DNA of 64,000 bases from Saprospiraceae bacterium (GTDB lineage Bacteria > Bacteroidota > Bacteroidia > Chitinophagales > Saprospiraceae): the NCBI GenBank assembly GCA_022841745.1, contig JALHQW010000028.1, positions 1 through 64,000 of the forward strand. Direction: 5' to 3'. Made by a program: the position numbers and the translations under genes. Numbering within the stretch: the stretch's first letter is position 1; each line of letters begins with the position of its first letter. The notes below the pieces were generated by a model. That model saw nothing but the letters and a program-made list of their open reading frames with translations. It made no database searches and had not been told where the DNA came from. Positions 7,833 through 16,493 of the stretch are shown piece by piece.

Positions 7833-9815
7833 ATGAAGATTTCCTACGCTTATTTATTGCTCTCCTTGGTGCTGCTTGCAGCCAGCTGTACCTACACCCA
7901 AAAAGTGAAGGACGGCACCTTCGCCCACGACCGCAAGCAGTACGCCGTGGCCGTTGACATGCTTAAAAAAGAGCATCAAAAGGCCAAGACCCGTTCCGAA
8001 AAGAACAAGCTCGCTTACCTGCTCGCCGACAGCTACCAGCAAATGGGCAAGCCCGCCAGCGCTTCCGATTGGTACAAAAAAGCCTACGACGACGGCTACG
8101 GCCCCGACGCCCTGCGGGAATACGCCTATTCCCTCAAGCAGCTGGAGCGCTACGACGAAGCCATCCGGGCGTTCAAGGAACTGGGCGCTGAAATCGGTAG
8201 CCCCTATGAGTACAAGCGGGAAATAACCGCCTGCCAGGCGGCAACCACTTGGAAGGCAGAAAAGTCGAAGGCTTATTCCGCCGCTACCCTACCCTTCAAC
8301 AGCCCCGGCGCCGACTATGCCCCCGTCATTTACAAGGATGGCAAAATCGTGTTCACCACCGACCGCCAAGCCGCCACGGGCGAAAAGAAATACAACTGGA
8401 CGGGCAATGAATTTTCCGACCTATTCATCGCCGATGTGCAATCAGGTGATGTTCAACCCTTTGATGCTCAACTAAATACGGAAGCGAATGAGGGCACCGC
8501 CACCTTCAACCGTGACCGAACGGAGCTGTTCTTCACCCGTTGCTTCAGCACCGACAAAAAAGAGGACAGCTACTGCCGCATCTTCTCTTGCCAATGGGAA
8601 GGCTCGGCTTGGTCGGCTCCCATGGCACTGAATTTTCAGCAGCCTGGCATCAACTATGGCCACCCGGCCCTTAGTGCCGACGGCAAGACCCTCTACTTTT
8701 CCTGCAACTCCAAGGACGGCTGGGGCGGCTACGACATCTGGACGAGCGACCGCCTGACCGACGGCGCTTGGGGAGAACCCAAGCTCATGGGCCGCAGCGT
8801 TAACAGCCTCGGCAACGAAAAATTTCCTTCGCTCGACGGCGATACGCTCTACTTCTCCTCCGACTATCACCCCGGTATGGGCGGCTTGGACATCTTTAAG
8901 ACCTATAAGACTGGCACCGCTTGGTCGCCCGTGCAGAACCTGAAACCGCCCATCAATTCAGGTTATGACGATTTTGCCTATATCGTTGATTATCAAGCAA
9001 AAAAACCGCAGGACGTGCTCCAAACGGGCTATTTCACCTCCAACCGCCCGCAGGAGTCGGGGGCCAGCGACGACCTCTACCGCTTCGAGCGCCGCATACC
9101 ACCGCCTGAGCCGCCGAAGCCTGTCGTAATTGACTACAAGCTGAAATTGGATGGTTTTGTGCTGGAGAAAATCTTCGCCGAGGCCGACAACCCCGACACC
9201 AAAGTGCTGGGCCGCAAGCCACTCAATGGCGCCACGGTGGAGGTTAAATTCGGCAAGGAGACCAAGAAGTTCACCGTGAAAGAAGACGGCTATTTCAATA
9301 TGGACTTGGCGGAAAATACCGATTACCAGTTCATAGCTAAAAAAGATGGTTACCTGACGGGTGAGGCGTTCTTTTCCACCAAAGGCATCGGGAAAGACCC
9401 CAATAACCCCGTGCAGACCTTCGAGGTGGAAGTAGTTTTGGAAAAAATCTTCCTCAACAAGGAAATCGTGCTGGAGGACATCTACTACGATTACGACAAA
9501 TGGGACATCCGCCCGGACGCCATGCCGACGCTGAACGCCTTGGCCCGCAACCTTGAACTGAACCCGAAAATCCGCATCCAACTCAGCTCCCACACCGACT
9601 GCCGGGGCAACGACGGCTACAACGCCGAACTCAGCCAACGCAGAGCGCAGAGCGCCGTGGACTACCTCGTATCGAAGGGCATCAACGTGGAGCGCCTATC
9701 GGCCCGTGGCTTCGGCGAATCGGTGCCAAAGGCCACTTGCGTATGCGCACGATGCACGGAGGAGGAGCACCAGTTGAACAGGAGGACGGCGTTTACCATT
9801 ATGGAGGGGTTGTGA
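7833..9815 (+). CDS. OmpA-family lipoprotein with TPR and PD40 propeller (PorE-like)
   Basis: A 660-residue envelope lipoprotein. The signal peptide MKISYAYLLLSLVLLAASC ends in a lipobox (Cys19). Then follow tetratricopeptide-like helices (about 25-130), WD40/PD40 propeller blades (about 150-420, for example the LSADGKTLYFSC and SLDGDTLYFSSD blades), a carboxypeptidase-regulatory-like beta domain (about 470-535) and an OmpA peptidoglycan-binding domain (about 545-655) with the SSHTD...NAELSQRRA signature. The same domain order is known from PorE (PG1058) of Porphyromonas gingivalis, a T9SS component that anchors the machine to the cell wall. Paralogues with this order are common in Bacteroidota, so assignment to T9SS is an inference. 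The ATG at 7833 is chosen over 7785 because it starts the signal peptide. The adhesin gene downstream faces it, with stops 2 bases apart. Confidence 0.85.
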   Translation: MKISYAYLLLSLVLLAASCTYTQKVKDGTFAHDRKQYAVAVDMLKKEHQKAKTRSEKNKLAYLLADSYQQMGKPASASDWYKKAYDDGYGPDALREYAYSLKQLERYDEAIRAFKELGAEIGSPYEYKREITACQAATTWKAEKSKAYSAATLPFNSPGADYAPVIYKDGKIVFTTDRQAATGEKKYNWTGNEFSDLFIADVQSGDVQPFDAQLNTEANEGTATFNRDRTELFFTRCFSTDKKEDSYCRIFSCQWEGSAWSAPMALNFQQPGINYGHPALSADGKTLYFSCNSKDGWGGYDIWTSDRLTDGAWGEPKLMGRSVNSLGNEKFPSLDGDTLYFSSDYHPGMGGLDIFKTYKTGTAWSPVQNLKPPINSGYDDFAYIVDYQAKKPQDVLQTGYFTSNRPQESGASDDLYRFERRIPPPEPPKPVVIDYKLKLDGFVLEKIFAEADNPDTKVLGRKPLNGATVEVKFGKETKKFTVKEDGYFNMDLAENTDYQFIAKKDGYLTGEAFFSTKGIGKDPNNPVQTFEVEVVLEKIFLNKEIVLEDIYYDYDKWDIRPDAMPTLNALARNLELNPKIRIQLSSHTDCRGNDGYNAELSQRRAQSAVDYLVSKGINVERLSARGFGESVPKATCVCARCTEEEHQLNRRTAFTIMEGL

Positions 9816-9817
9816 TA

Positions 9818-12800
9818 TTAGCGCACAATCGCCGCATCCCCCTTAAACAAGGTAACCTCCCCATCCAAAAACTCCACTTCGGCAAACCAAGTGAAGACGG
9901 CGGGCTGCATTTCCTTGCCACGGTACCTGCCGTCCCAGCCGTATGCTACCTCGTTGGGTGGTATGTTGAAATAGGTGAACACCGATTCGCCCCAGCGGGA
10001 ATAAACTTGGAATCCCCTCACCTTTGCCACATCCGGCCCAGCGAAGACCATGAGCACGTCATTGATGCCATCGTCGTTGGGGGAAAAAGCATTCGGCACA
10101 TAAATCGAGCGGTTTTTGAGGACGTGAATCGTCAATTCATCCGTAGCAGAACAGCCATCGGGGGTAGTGACGGTCAATGTGTAAACCCCATCCGCCAATG
10201 GCTGAACCTTGGGTCTTTCGCAATCCGTGCAACTGAGCCGTTCGCCCTGCCATGCATACATAGGATTGGAAGCATTGGAAACTGGAACCAGCGTCACTGC
10301 CTCGCCAAGTTCCACGATTAGGTCAGCACCGAGCGAAACCTGTACCTCCTCAAAACCTTGCAATGAAACCGTTGCGGCAAGCTGGCAACCGTTAGCATCC
10401 TGCCCGACCAACGTGTAACTGCCAGTTGCCAGCCCCTCGAAACTATTTTGCGGAGCAAAGCCACCACCGTCCAAAGCAAATTGATATGGCCCTACCCCGC
10501 CCGACATAGCAGCGACGCTTAGGCTGCCGAGCGGTTCCGTGCAGGTAGGCTCCGTCGTTTCAATTTCCCAAGCTATGGCCGGAGGTTCCAACAAATTGGC
10601 GAGTAATTCGAGCTGGCAGCCGTGTGCGTCCATCACGGTCAGGGCATAGCTGCCTGCGGGCAACCCCGTCAGGACGGGCGACGATTGACCCGTATCCCAT
10701 GCAAATTGATAGGGCGGAGTGCCGCCGCTGGTATTACAGGAAACCGAACCATTTTGGTCGCCGTGGCAGCCCAGGTTGTAGTTGCCGATTTGCGAAGCAA
10801 CCAAACCACCAACAAGCGCCGAGGGCTGGGTGACCGTGGCCGAGAACGTGCCAGCAAAACCATCGGCCCCAGTGATGGTCACGGTATAAGTCCCAGCGGG
10901 CAGGTCTGGCAAAATGGTCTGCGTTCCGAGGGCCGCCACCGTGCCATTGCCGCTAGGCAGGCCAGCGCCACCCCAGTCGTAGCTGAACGGTGGTGTGCCA
11001 TCGTTGATGGTGAATGCCAAACTGCCATCGGAGCCGCCATTGCAATTCACGGGGCTTGCGGCAAGGCTCGCCACCACGCCGCAATTGGTTACGCTCAGGT
11101 TCAGGTGTACGATGCTGTCGCAATTGCTGGTAGCTTGCAACACGACCTGGTAAGCGCCAGTCTGCGTAAACTGCTGATTGCCAACAGTATAAACATCGCC
11201 CTCACAAATCTGGGCAGTCAGGTTACTGGTAGCAACTGGCGTTACCGTCAAAGCCAAATTCACCGTGGAGTCGCAGCCTTGGGCGGAACTGAGCACTACC
11301 GAGTAATTGCCCGATAGAGAAAACACCTGGTTGCCAATAGGGTAAGATTCACCTTCGCAAATGGTCGCCGAAAGGTTGGTCGTAGGGTTCGGCAGCACGT
11401 TGAGGTCAAGGTAAACTACGCTGTCGCAGCCGCCATTGGTCACGAAAGCGACTTGGTAACTGCCCGTTTGCTGGAAGCTTTGGTTGCCCACTTGGTAGTT
11501 CGTGCCCTCGCAAATTTGCTCGTTCAGAAAGGTTTCCAAAAAATCGCTGAACGTCAAATTGAGGTTCACGGTGCTGTCGCAACCAGCGAACGAGGTAAGC
11601 GGCACCGAGTATTGGCCCGCTTGGCTAAAGGTCTGCCCGCCGACCGAGTAGTTTTGGCCAGTGCAAATATTTACCGAAAGCGGCGTCAGAATGGGTGGCA
11701 GCACGGTCAGGTCGAGCAGCACGAGGCTGTCGCAGCCCCCCGTGCTCGTGAAAAGGACTTGGTGCTGGCCCGTTTGGTTGAAAACTTGGTTGCCGACGGC
11801 AACACTCCCACCTGCGCAAACCGTCTCGGCAAGTGGCGTCACGATTTGTGGCGATACCGTTAGGTCGAGCGTGACGGTGCTGTCGCAACCTGCCACGGAA
11901 CTGAGCAGCACGGTGTAGGTGCCCGTTTGGCTAAAGGTCTGACTGCCTACGGCAACGCTCTGCCCTGTGCAAACCTGCTCCTGCAAATCGGTTTGAAAAC
12001 TGGTCAAAACGCTCAGGTCGAGCGTCACGGTGCTGTCGCAACCTGCCACGGAACTGAGCAGCACGGTGTAGGTGCCCGTTTGGTTAAAGGTCTGGTTGCC
12101 TACGGCAACGCTCTGCCCTGTGCAAACCTGTTCCTGCAAATTGGTTTGCAAACTGGTCAAAACGCTCAGGTCGAGTATCACGGTGCTGTCGCAACCGGTG
12201 TAAGACGACAAGGTGATTTGGTAAACGCCGCTTTGCGTAAACGATTGATTACCAACGGCATAACTGCTGCCTTGGCAGATGCTTCTCGTCAGCGAAGTGC
12301 TTGGGTTAGGCTGCACGTCCAGGTTCAAAATCACAGTGCTGTCGCAACCACTGGCCGAACTTAACACGACTTGGTAGTTGCCCGTTTGTCCGAAAACCTG
12401 ACCGCCCACCTGCACCGTTTGACCTTGGCAAACAGCTTCATTCAGTACGGTCGTTGGATTGGTGGGCACCGCCAAATCAAGTTGCACGATGCTGTCGCAA
12501 CCCGCTACCGAGGTCAAAACGACTTGGTATTGTCCTGTCTGCGAGAAACTCTGCCCGCCCACCTGGTAGCTCTCGCCTTGGCAGATTTGAACATCGAGGT
12601 TTGTTTGCAAGGAAGACAGTACCTGAAGGTTGAGGGTCACCACGCTGTCGCAGCCAGCCACCGAGGTCAGCGTCACGGAATAGGTGCCAGTTTGGCTGAA
12701 AACCTGCGCACCGACCTGGAAGGACTGTCCTTGGCAAATCTGCTGGTTCAGCGTCGTGGCCAATGCTTGCACCACGCTCAGAGCGAGGTTCACGGTGCTG

Positions 12801-14281
12801 TCGCAACCCGTTGACGAAGTCAAAACGACCTGATAATTGCCGCTGCTCGAAAAGGTTTGGGTGCCCACGGCGTAGGTCTGCCCTTGGCAAATTTGAGCGG
12901 ATAGGTTGGTGACTGGGTTGAGGTTCACGTCGAGGTCGAGCAGCACGGTGCTGTCGCAACCAGCGGCGTTTTCCAGTAGCACCGAATAGTTGCCAGTGAC
13001 AGTAAACGATTGATTTCCAACCTGATAGGACTCGCCTTGGCAGATAGTTTGGGAGATGAAAACGGAGTCCTCCCCCATCACTGTCAGGTCGAGGTTGATG
13101 GTGCTGTCGCAACCCAGCCAGTTGCTGAAAACCTGCTGGTACATGCCCGTTTGGTTGTAAACCACATTGCCAAACACATAGGTCTCGCCCTCGCAAATGC
13201 TGACCGAATAGTTTTCGACGATGGGCGGGTAGTTTTCAAGGTTCAGCACGACGATGCTGTCACAGCCCTGCCAGTTGCTCAAGACTACATTATAAGTTCC
13301 GGGCGATGAAAAGCTCTCTGGGCCAATCATCACCCACTCGCCCTCGCAGATGGTCATGCTCAGCACGGTGGTAGGCGGCTGTATGACCTGTATGGTATAA
13401 TTGACGACACTATCGCAACCCTGCCAACTGTCCAAGGTGATGGGGAAAAAACCGGGCGAACAGAGCTGGCTGCCATCTGGGGCCTGAAAGCAATCGCCGA
13501 GGCAGATGATTTCGGTGACGGCAGTGGGCGGTATATTGGCAACGACGACCGTGGTACAAAGCGACACGGGTGGGTTGCAAGGATTGGAAGCTTCTACACA
13601 GACCTGGTAGTTGCCCGCCGAGGGGAACTGGTAGTTGAGGCTGAGGCCGCTGCCCACCGACTGGCCGTTCACTTCCCAGCTCACGTTCGGCGCTCCCGTA
13701 ACGGGCAGGATGGAATAATTCACCGTCAGGCCGGGACAAATCGCAGTCGGCCCATTGATGGCTGGAATGGCGGATGGCGGCGGCACCACCGTTGAGCCAG
13801 CGGTTACGTTGATACTGAAATCGCAGGCTGGGCCGCCGTTGCTGTCCATGACCAACCAGTAATATTGGCCGATGACCAACGGTACGTTGGTAGTCATGGT
13901 GACTGTCGTGTTGTTGAAAATCGCAGTTTCGCAGTTGGAAATGAGCGAGAAATTTTGGCAGTCAATACCTTCGTATATACCTGCTTCGAGGCCAGGATTG
14001 GCCGAGCAGTTGCTGACCGAAAGCTGAAAGGAGAGGTTGGTGGAGCCAGCTATGAACCCTATCCACTCGGCATGATGCAAGACTTGGGTACAGTAGCCGG
14101 GCGGCAATTGTCCGCCTCCCGCGCCTTCGTTAAAACTTGCAAAGCCGTCCAAGTCGCAAACGATGCAGGCGGCTGCGCAGGTGCTGGCCATGTTGTTGTT
14201 ACTGCAAACGGGCGGCTGCCCCAAGGCCAAAAAACCAAAACAACAAAGGGCAAATAAGATGGGAGTCCTTAGAATATACAT
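9818..14281 (-). CDS. Giant secreted adhesin-like protein with 16 repeats and T9SS type B tail
   Basis: A 1,487-residue secreted surface protein. ATG 14281 starts a clear signal peptide (MYILRTPILFALCCFGFLALGQ); the frame extends to 14392 without coding character. After an N-terminal Cys-rich domain and a PKD-like region come 16 tandem repeats of about 51 residues, each centred on GCDSxVxLxLxV and opening with ICQGQSYxVG. Then follow SprB-type repeats (CNGGSDGSLAF..., GTPPYQFAWD) and a gliding-motility-associated C-terminal domain with YVPNAFSPNDDGINDVL, the signal for T9SS type B export. Such proteins act in adhesion or gliding in this phylum. Repeats 10 and 11 are nearly identical in DNA with a 153-bp period, so copy number may change by recombination. 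Confidence 0.9.
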   Translation of the reverse strand: MYILRTPILFALCCFGFLALGQPPVCSNNNMASTCAAACIVCDLDGFASFNEGAGGGQLPPGYCTQVLHHAEWIGFIAGSTNLSFQLSVSNCSANPGLEAGIYEGIDCQNFSLISNCETAIFNNTTVTMTTNVPLVIGQYYWLVMDSNGGPACDFSINVTAGSTVVPPPSAIPAINGPTAICPGLTVNYSILPVTGAPNVSWEVNGQSVGSGLSLNYQFPSAGNYQVCVEASNPCNPPVSLCTTVVVANIPPTAVTEIICLGDCFQAPDGSQLCSPGFFPITLDSWQGCDSVVNYTIQVIQPPTTVLSMTICEGEWVMIGPESFSSPGTYNVVLSNWQGCDSIVVLNLENYPPIVENYSVSICEGETYVFGNVVYNQTGMYQQVFSNWLGCDSTINLDLTVMGEDSVFISQTICQGESYQVGNQSFTVTGNYSVLLENAAGCDSTVLLDLDVNLNPVTNLSAQICQGQTYAVGTQTFSSSGNYQVVLTSSTGCDSTVNLALSVVQALATTLNQQICQGQSFQVGAQVFSQTGTYSVTLTSVAGCDSVVTLNLQVLSSLQTNLDVQICQGESYQVGGQSFSQTGQYQVVLTSVAGCDSIVQLDLAVPTNPTTVLNEAVCQGQTVQVGGQVFGQTGNYQVVLSSASGCDSTVILNLDVQPNPSTSLTRSICQGSSYAVGNQSFTQSGVYQITLSSYTGCDSTVILDLSVLTSLQTNLQEQVCTGQSVAVGNQTFNQTGTYTVLLSSVAGCDSTVTLDLSVLTSFQTDLQEQVCTGQSVAVGSQTFSQTGTYTVLLSSVAGCDSTVTLDLTVSPQIVTPLAETVCAGGSVAVGNQVFNQTGQHQVLFTSTGGCDSLVLLDLTVLPPILTPLSVNICTGQNYSVGGQTFSQAGQYSVPLTSFAGCDSTVNLNLTFSDFLETFLNEQICEGTNYQVGNQSFQQTGSYQVAFVTNGGCDSVVYLDLNVLPNPTTNLSATICEGESYPIGNQVFSLSGNYSVVLSSAQGCDSTVNLALTVTPVATSNLTAQICEGDVYTVGNQQFTQTGAYQVVLQATSNCDSIVHLNLSVTNCGVVASLAASPVNCNGGSDGSLAFTINDGTPPFSYDWGGAGLPSGNGTVAALGTQTILPDLPAGTYTVTITGADGFAGTFSATVTQPSALVGGLVASQIGNYNLGCHGDQNGSVSCNTSGGTPPYQFAWDTGQSSPVLTGLPAGSYALTVMDAHGCQLELLANLLEPPAIAWEIETTEPTCTEPLGSLSVAAMSGGVGPYQFALDGGGFAPQNSFEGLATGSYTLVGQDANGCQLAATVSLQGFEEVQVSLGADLIVELGEAVTLVPVSNASNPMYAWQGERLSCTDCERPKVQPLADGVYTLTVTTPDGCSATDELTIHVLKNRSIYVPNAFSPNDDGINDVLMVFAGPDVAKVRGFQVYSRWGESVFTYFNIPPNEVAYGWDGRYRGKEMQPAVFTWFAEVEFLDGEVTLFKGDAAIVR
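11091..13530 (-). repeat. Tandem about 153-bp repeats inside the adhesin gene (16 copies)
   Basis: Each unit encodes one GCDS repeat of about 51 residues. The DNA word GCTGTCGCAACC recurs through the tract, for instance at about 11880 and again 153 bases later. Units around 11860-12160 are almost identical and outer ones are diverged, the usual sign of recent unit duplication in the middle of an array. Confidence 0.85.
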
Positions 14282-14315
14282 AGCTGGGCAAAGGTGTTGT
14301 AAATAGTGTCGCCAG

Positions 14316-14323
14316 CAAATGTA
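14316..14323 (-). promoter_or_regulatory. -7 promoter motif TACATTTG for the adhesin gene
   Basis: On the minus strand TACATTTG (14323 down to 14316) fits the Bacteroidota consensus TAnnTTTG, 34 bases before the adhesin ATG. The -33 TTTG element is not clear. Confidence 0.5.
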
Positions 14324-14365
14324 ATTAAAGGACGGTAAAAGGAAGATATTATATGGAGCAACTCC

Positions 14366-14465
14366 AAGTTTTGGGCAAGGCCAACCGTACACCGAAACCC
14401 CAGTTTCGGTGTCATTACGCCGGAACTGGGGTTCCGGCCTACAATGGGGGCTATGCCCAAAACTT
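14366..14465. repeat. Composite 100-bp palindromic element
   Basis: Outer arms AAGTTTTGGGCA (14366-14377) and TGCCCAAAACTT (14454-14465) are perfect inverted copies. Inside are two hairpins, ACCGAAACCCCAGTTTCGGT (14391-14410) and GCCGGAACTGGGGTTCCGGC (14419-14438), whose loops CCCCAG and CTGGGG are complementary to each other. The element lies in the region upstream of the adhesin. Confidence 0.75.
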
Positions 14466-14633
14466 TGAGGTTTGAGCTATAAGCGATGTTTTTGACCTAA
14501 ACTGAGATGACGACCCAGTCCTTCCGCAGTTGACTGAAAATCATAGCGTTACAGCAATGACAAATGTCAGACTACTTATCACTGCTATTCTCAGCGGGAA
14601 TGCCTACCTTGCCGAAAAATAAAATTCAACAAC

Positions 14634-14756
14634 ATGGCAAAGGACAAATCGCCTTCAAAATCGAGTGACAAAAAAGCGCCCACCAAGAACCTGAAGGAAA
14701 AGCGGGCTGACAAGAAAGTGAAGAAGACCGCCAAGAAATCCAGCAGTTCTGATTAA
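14634..14756 (+). CDS. Small Lys-rich protein (40 residues)
   Basis: Reads MAKDKSPSKSSDKKAPTKNL and continues KEKRADKKVKKTAKK before a Ser-rich end. About 40 percent of the residues are Lys or Arg. Such short basic peptides recur in Bacteroidota genomes; nucleic-acid binding is a guess from charge only. A weak promoter-like TACCTTG lies about 30 bases upstream. It stands alone, and no partner is seen. Confidence 0.6.
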   Translation: MAKDKSPSKSSDKKAPTKNLKEKRADKKVKKTAKKSSSSD

Positions 14757-14844
14757 AAGCCAAGCTGCTCGTTTCTGTGGCCCGATTCGCTATCCTCCAT
14801 TTTTGCTTCGCAATGGGTTGGATAGGTATGTGCCAATATTTGCT

Positions 14845-15447
14845 TCAAGCCGCTACCGCTACCACCACCTGCCGCCTCGCCTTGTTCTCGTCCAACTTGA
14901 CCAACCGCCGTATTTTATAGCAAAGAATCTGCCCGACACCGAGTAGGCAGTGCCGACGGGGGCCGGTATAGATGAACGTCCGCCGGTTGTTGATGCAATC
15001 TGTATGGAGCAGCCTGCACTTGGGCGTGGCGCTGTATAGTAGCGCCAATCTTGCCGAGTTGGTGCCGAAAATCAGTTGCTCGGTACCGAAGACCTGTAGG
15101 CTGTAGGCCATGCAGCACCAGACGAAGAAGTTCAACCAGGTCTTTTTGCGGGTGGCAGGATCCATCCAGAAGCAGCAAATCTCGGTTGCCGCTTGGACTT
15201 GCTGCATTTCATGGTAGAGAGCCGGGCGGCTCTCGTTGCCCGCAAAGACCTCCAAGGTGCGCAGCCGCTCGCCCGTGCCCAGTACAAAACCTCCCACCAT
15301 CTTGCCCTTCCACTGAATGCCGAACACTTGGTTGGCCATGAAATAGGCAAGGTTGACATCAAAGCCGGAACACTGGAAATAGGTCCTCGAAAAAGCCTCC
15401 AGTTCGCTGGAGGTACGCAGTCTTTTGAATGTTGGAAGTTTGAACAT
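14845..15447 (-). CDS. Hypothetical protein
   Basis: A 200-residue protein starting MFKLPTFKRLRTSSELEAF. The segment VFGIQWKGKMVGGFVLGTGERLRTLEVF and the alternating strands and helices loosely recall the first half of a GNAT acetyltransferase, but the acetyl-CoA loop is not evident. It is rich in Cys and aromatic residues (CCFWMDPATRKK, FFVWCCMAY). The end is basic and may be a degraded or simply disordered tail. It lies at the downstream end of the Roco island on the same strand, about 95 bases after the SHOCT-like relic, and may not be part of it. Confidence 0.5.
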   Translation of the reverse strand: MFKLPTFKRLRTSSELEAFSRTYFQCSGFDVNLAYFMANQVFGIQWKGKMVGGFVLGTGERLRTLEVFAGNESRPALYHEMQQVQAATEICCFWMDPATRKKTWLNFFVWCCMAYSLQVFGTEQLIFGTNSARLALLYSATPKCRLLHTDCINNRRTFIYTGPRRHCLLGVGQILCYKIRRLVKLDENKARRQVVVAVAA

Positions 15448-15541
15448 GACGCAATTGTTTTACAAGGTTTTTTAAATAATTACCCTGCAAAGTTGCGCCG
15501 TGGGGATGTGGGGGTGTTCCACATCTTGATGTTGGGGGGGG

Positions 15542-15697
15542 CTATGCCAATTTGAGTGCTGCTGCCAGTATTCGGTTTTTTATCGCAGCATATTCCTTTT
15601 CGCTGATAAGTCCTTGCAAAAACTCCCTTTCTGCACTGTCTCCCGCTCGGGCTTCGCCTTATTTTCCGCAATCCGTTTCAAAAGCTAGTTCAGACAT
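15542..15697 (-). pseudogene. Frameshifted SHOCT-like small protein
   Basis: An ATG at 15697, two bases after the TAG of the preceding gene, opens MSELAFETDCGK and stops. A shifted frame continues LKRIAENKAKPERETVQK, and a further shift gives REFLQGLISEKEYAAIKNR followed by ILAAALKLA and a stop. The last segment has the LxxGxISEEEYxxxKxxIL pattern of SHOCT-type short C-terminal domains. Two frameshifts separate the pieces, so this is called a broken gene. The family assignment is from pattern only. Confidence 0.4.
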
Positions 15698-15699
15698 GG

Positions 15700-16101
15700 C
15701 TATCTTGATTTTTTAAATTGGTTTATGATTAATTCTAATTCGGAAACCTGCTCTGACAGCCTGAAAATTGCAGGAGGTCCGCTGATACGGGGTTCATTCC
15801 TACGTTCAATGTTCTTAATATCTAATTCAAATATATCCAGAATTGCCAAAATGCCATTGACTGCCTTAGAGCGTTCTCGGTTCATCAATTCAAAATCAAT
15901 GATGCCAATAGCAAAGGCATTGTTCAATCTGCTTACAGATGCCGAGATAACGATGAATTGGGAACTAGGCAATTTTTGTTTGAAGTATGGTTGGTTGACT
16001 TCAATAAAATTAAAGAGAGCGGTCAGTGCTTCTTCAATTTTATCATTCTTGAGAAGCTGCTCAATCCGCATTCTAAATTGGAGAAATTGAAAGCTATTCA
16101 T
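15700..16101 (-). CDS. EAD11-like effector-associated protein
   Basis: A 133-residue helical protein. Residues about 10-95 (RIEQLLKNDKIEEALTAL, then SRLNNAFAIGIIDFELMNRER, then ILAILDIFE) follow the pattern of effector-associated domain 11: a short helix pair, the SRLNxxxxxGxIxxExxNxERxxI core, and a final leucine-rich helix. EADs are adaptor domains that link sensors to effectors in bacterial conflict systems by self-association. The context fits this: it lies on the same strand just downstream of a Roco-TIR gene and a DUF6922 gene. The C-terminal 35 residues are of unknown type. The family call needs a profile search. Confidence 0.6.
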   Translation of the reverse strand: MNSFQFLQFRMRIEQLLKNDKIEEALTALFNFIEVNQPYFKQKLPSSQFIVISASVSRLNNAFAIGIIDFELMNRERSKAVNGILAILDIFELDIKNIERRNEPRISGPPAIFRLSEQVSELELIINQFKKSR

Positions 16102-16155
16102 GCGTTTCGTTTTTCATCGAGATTTTAGAAATCGGGCAACCAAAGTGGTTGAACT

Positions 16156-16467
16156 TCAATAATCCCAATGTCCCGGGTTCGACTGTGCGTAATTGTAGCA
16201 TCTGAAATTGGTGAGTGGTTCGTCGAAATAGGCAGCGCAGAAATGAAGGGCGTAGCGGTCGAGGTAGCGTTGGTTCAGGGCCACTTCACGAATGGCATCT
16301 TTGCCATAGTACGCTTTGATAAGCTGCCAATCGGTCAGCATCCCATGCGAGAGCACCCGGTCAATGACATAAACCTTGCTGTCCTCCAACGACAGTTTTG
16401 TCCGGTCAACGTCCCAGAACAGGTAGCCGCTGAAGTCGGCTTGGCTGATGTTTTGTTTTTGCTTCAT
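16156..16467 (-). CDS. DUF6922-like protein
   Basis: A 103-residue protein from ATG 16467 (MKQKQNISQADFSGYLFWDV); an in-frame ATG at 16491 would add eight residues. The pattern FWDVDRTKL near 16-24, VIDRVLSHGMLTDWQLIKAYYG in the middle, and FRCYNYAQ near the end is that of DUF6922, small proteins often paired with nucleotidyltransferase-type toxins and thought to act as antitoxins. No such toxin is adjacent. Instead the gene lies 26 bases downstream of the Roco-TIR gene, so it may be a regulator of that protein or a stranded antitoxin. Confidence 0.6.
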   Translation of the reverse strand: MKQKQNISQADFSGYLFWDVDRTKLSLEDSKVYVIDRVLSHGMLTDWQLIKAYYGKDAIREVALNQRYLDRYALHFCAAYFDEPLTNFRCYNYAQSNPGHWDY

Positions 16468-16493
16468 TGGCGATGCAGGTTGAAGTGGCAAAT

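Noticed and set aside
11091-13530. CRISPR-like or satellite repeat
   Set aside because: The repeats are coding units of the adhesin with a 153-bp period and a conserved protein pattern.
16165-16195. tRNA T-arm-like GGGTTCGACTG
   Set aside because: It lies in the coding sequence of the DUF6922 gene and no cloverleaf can be built around it.
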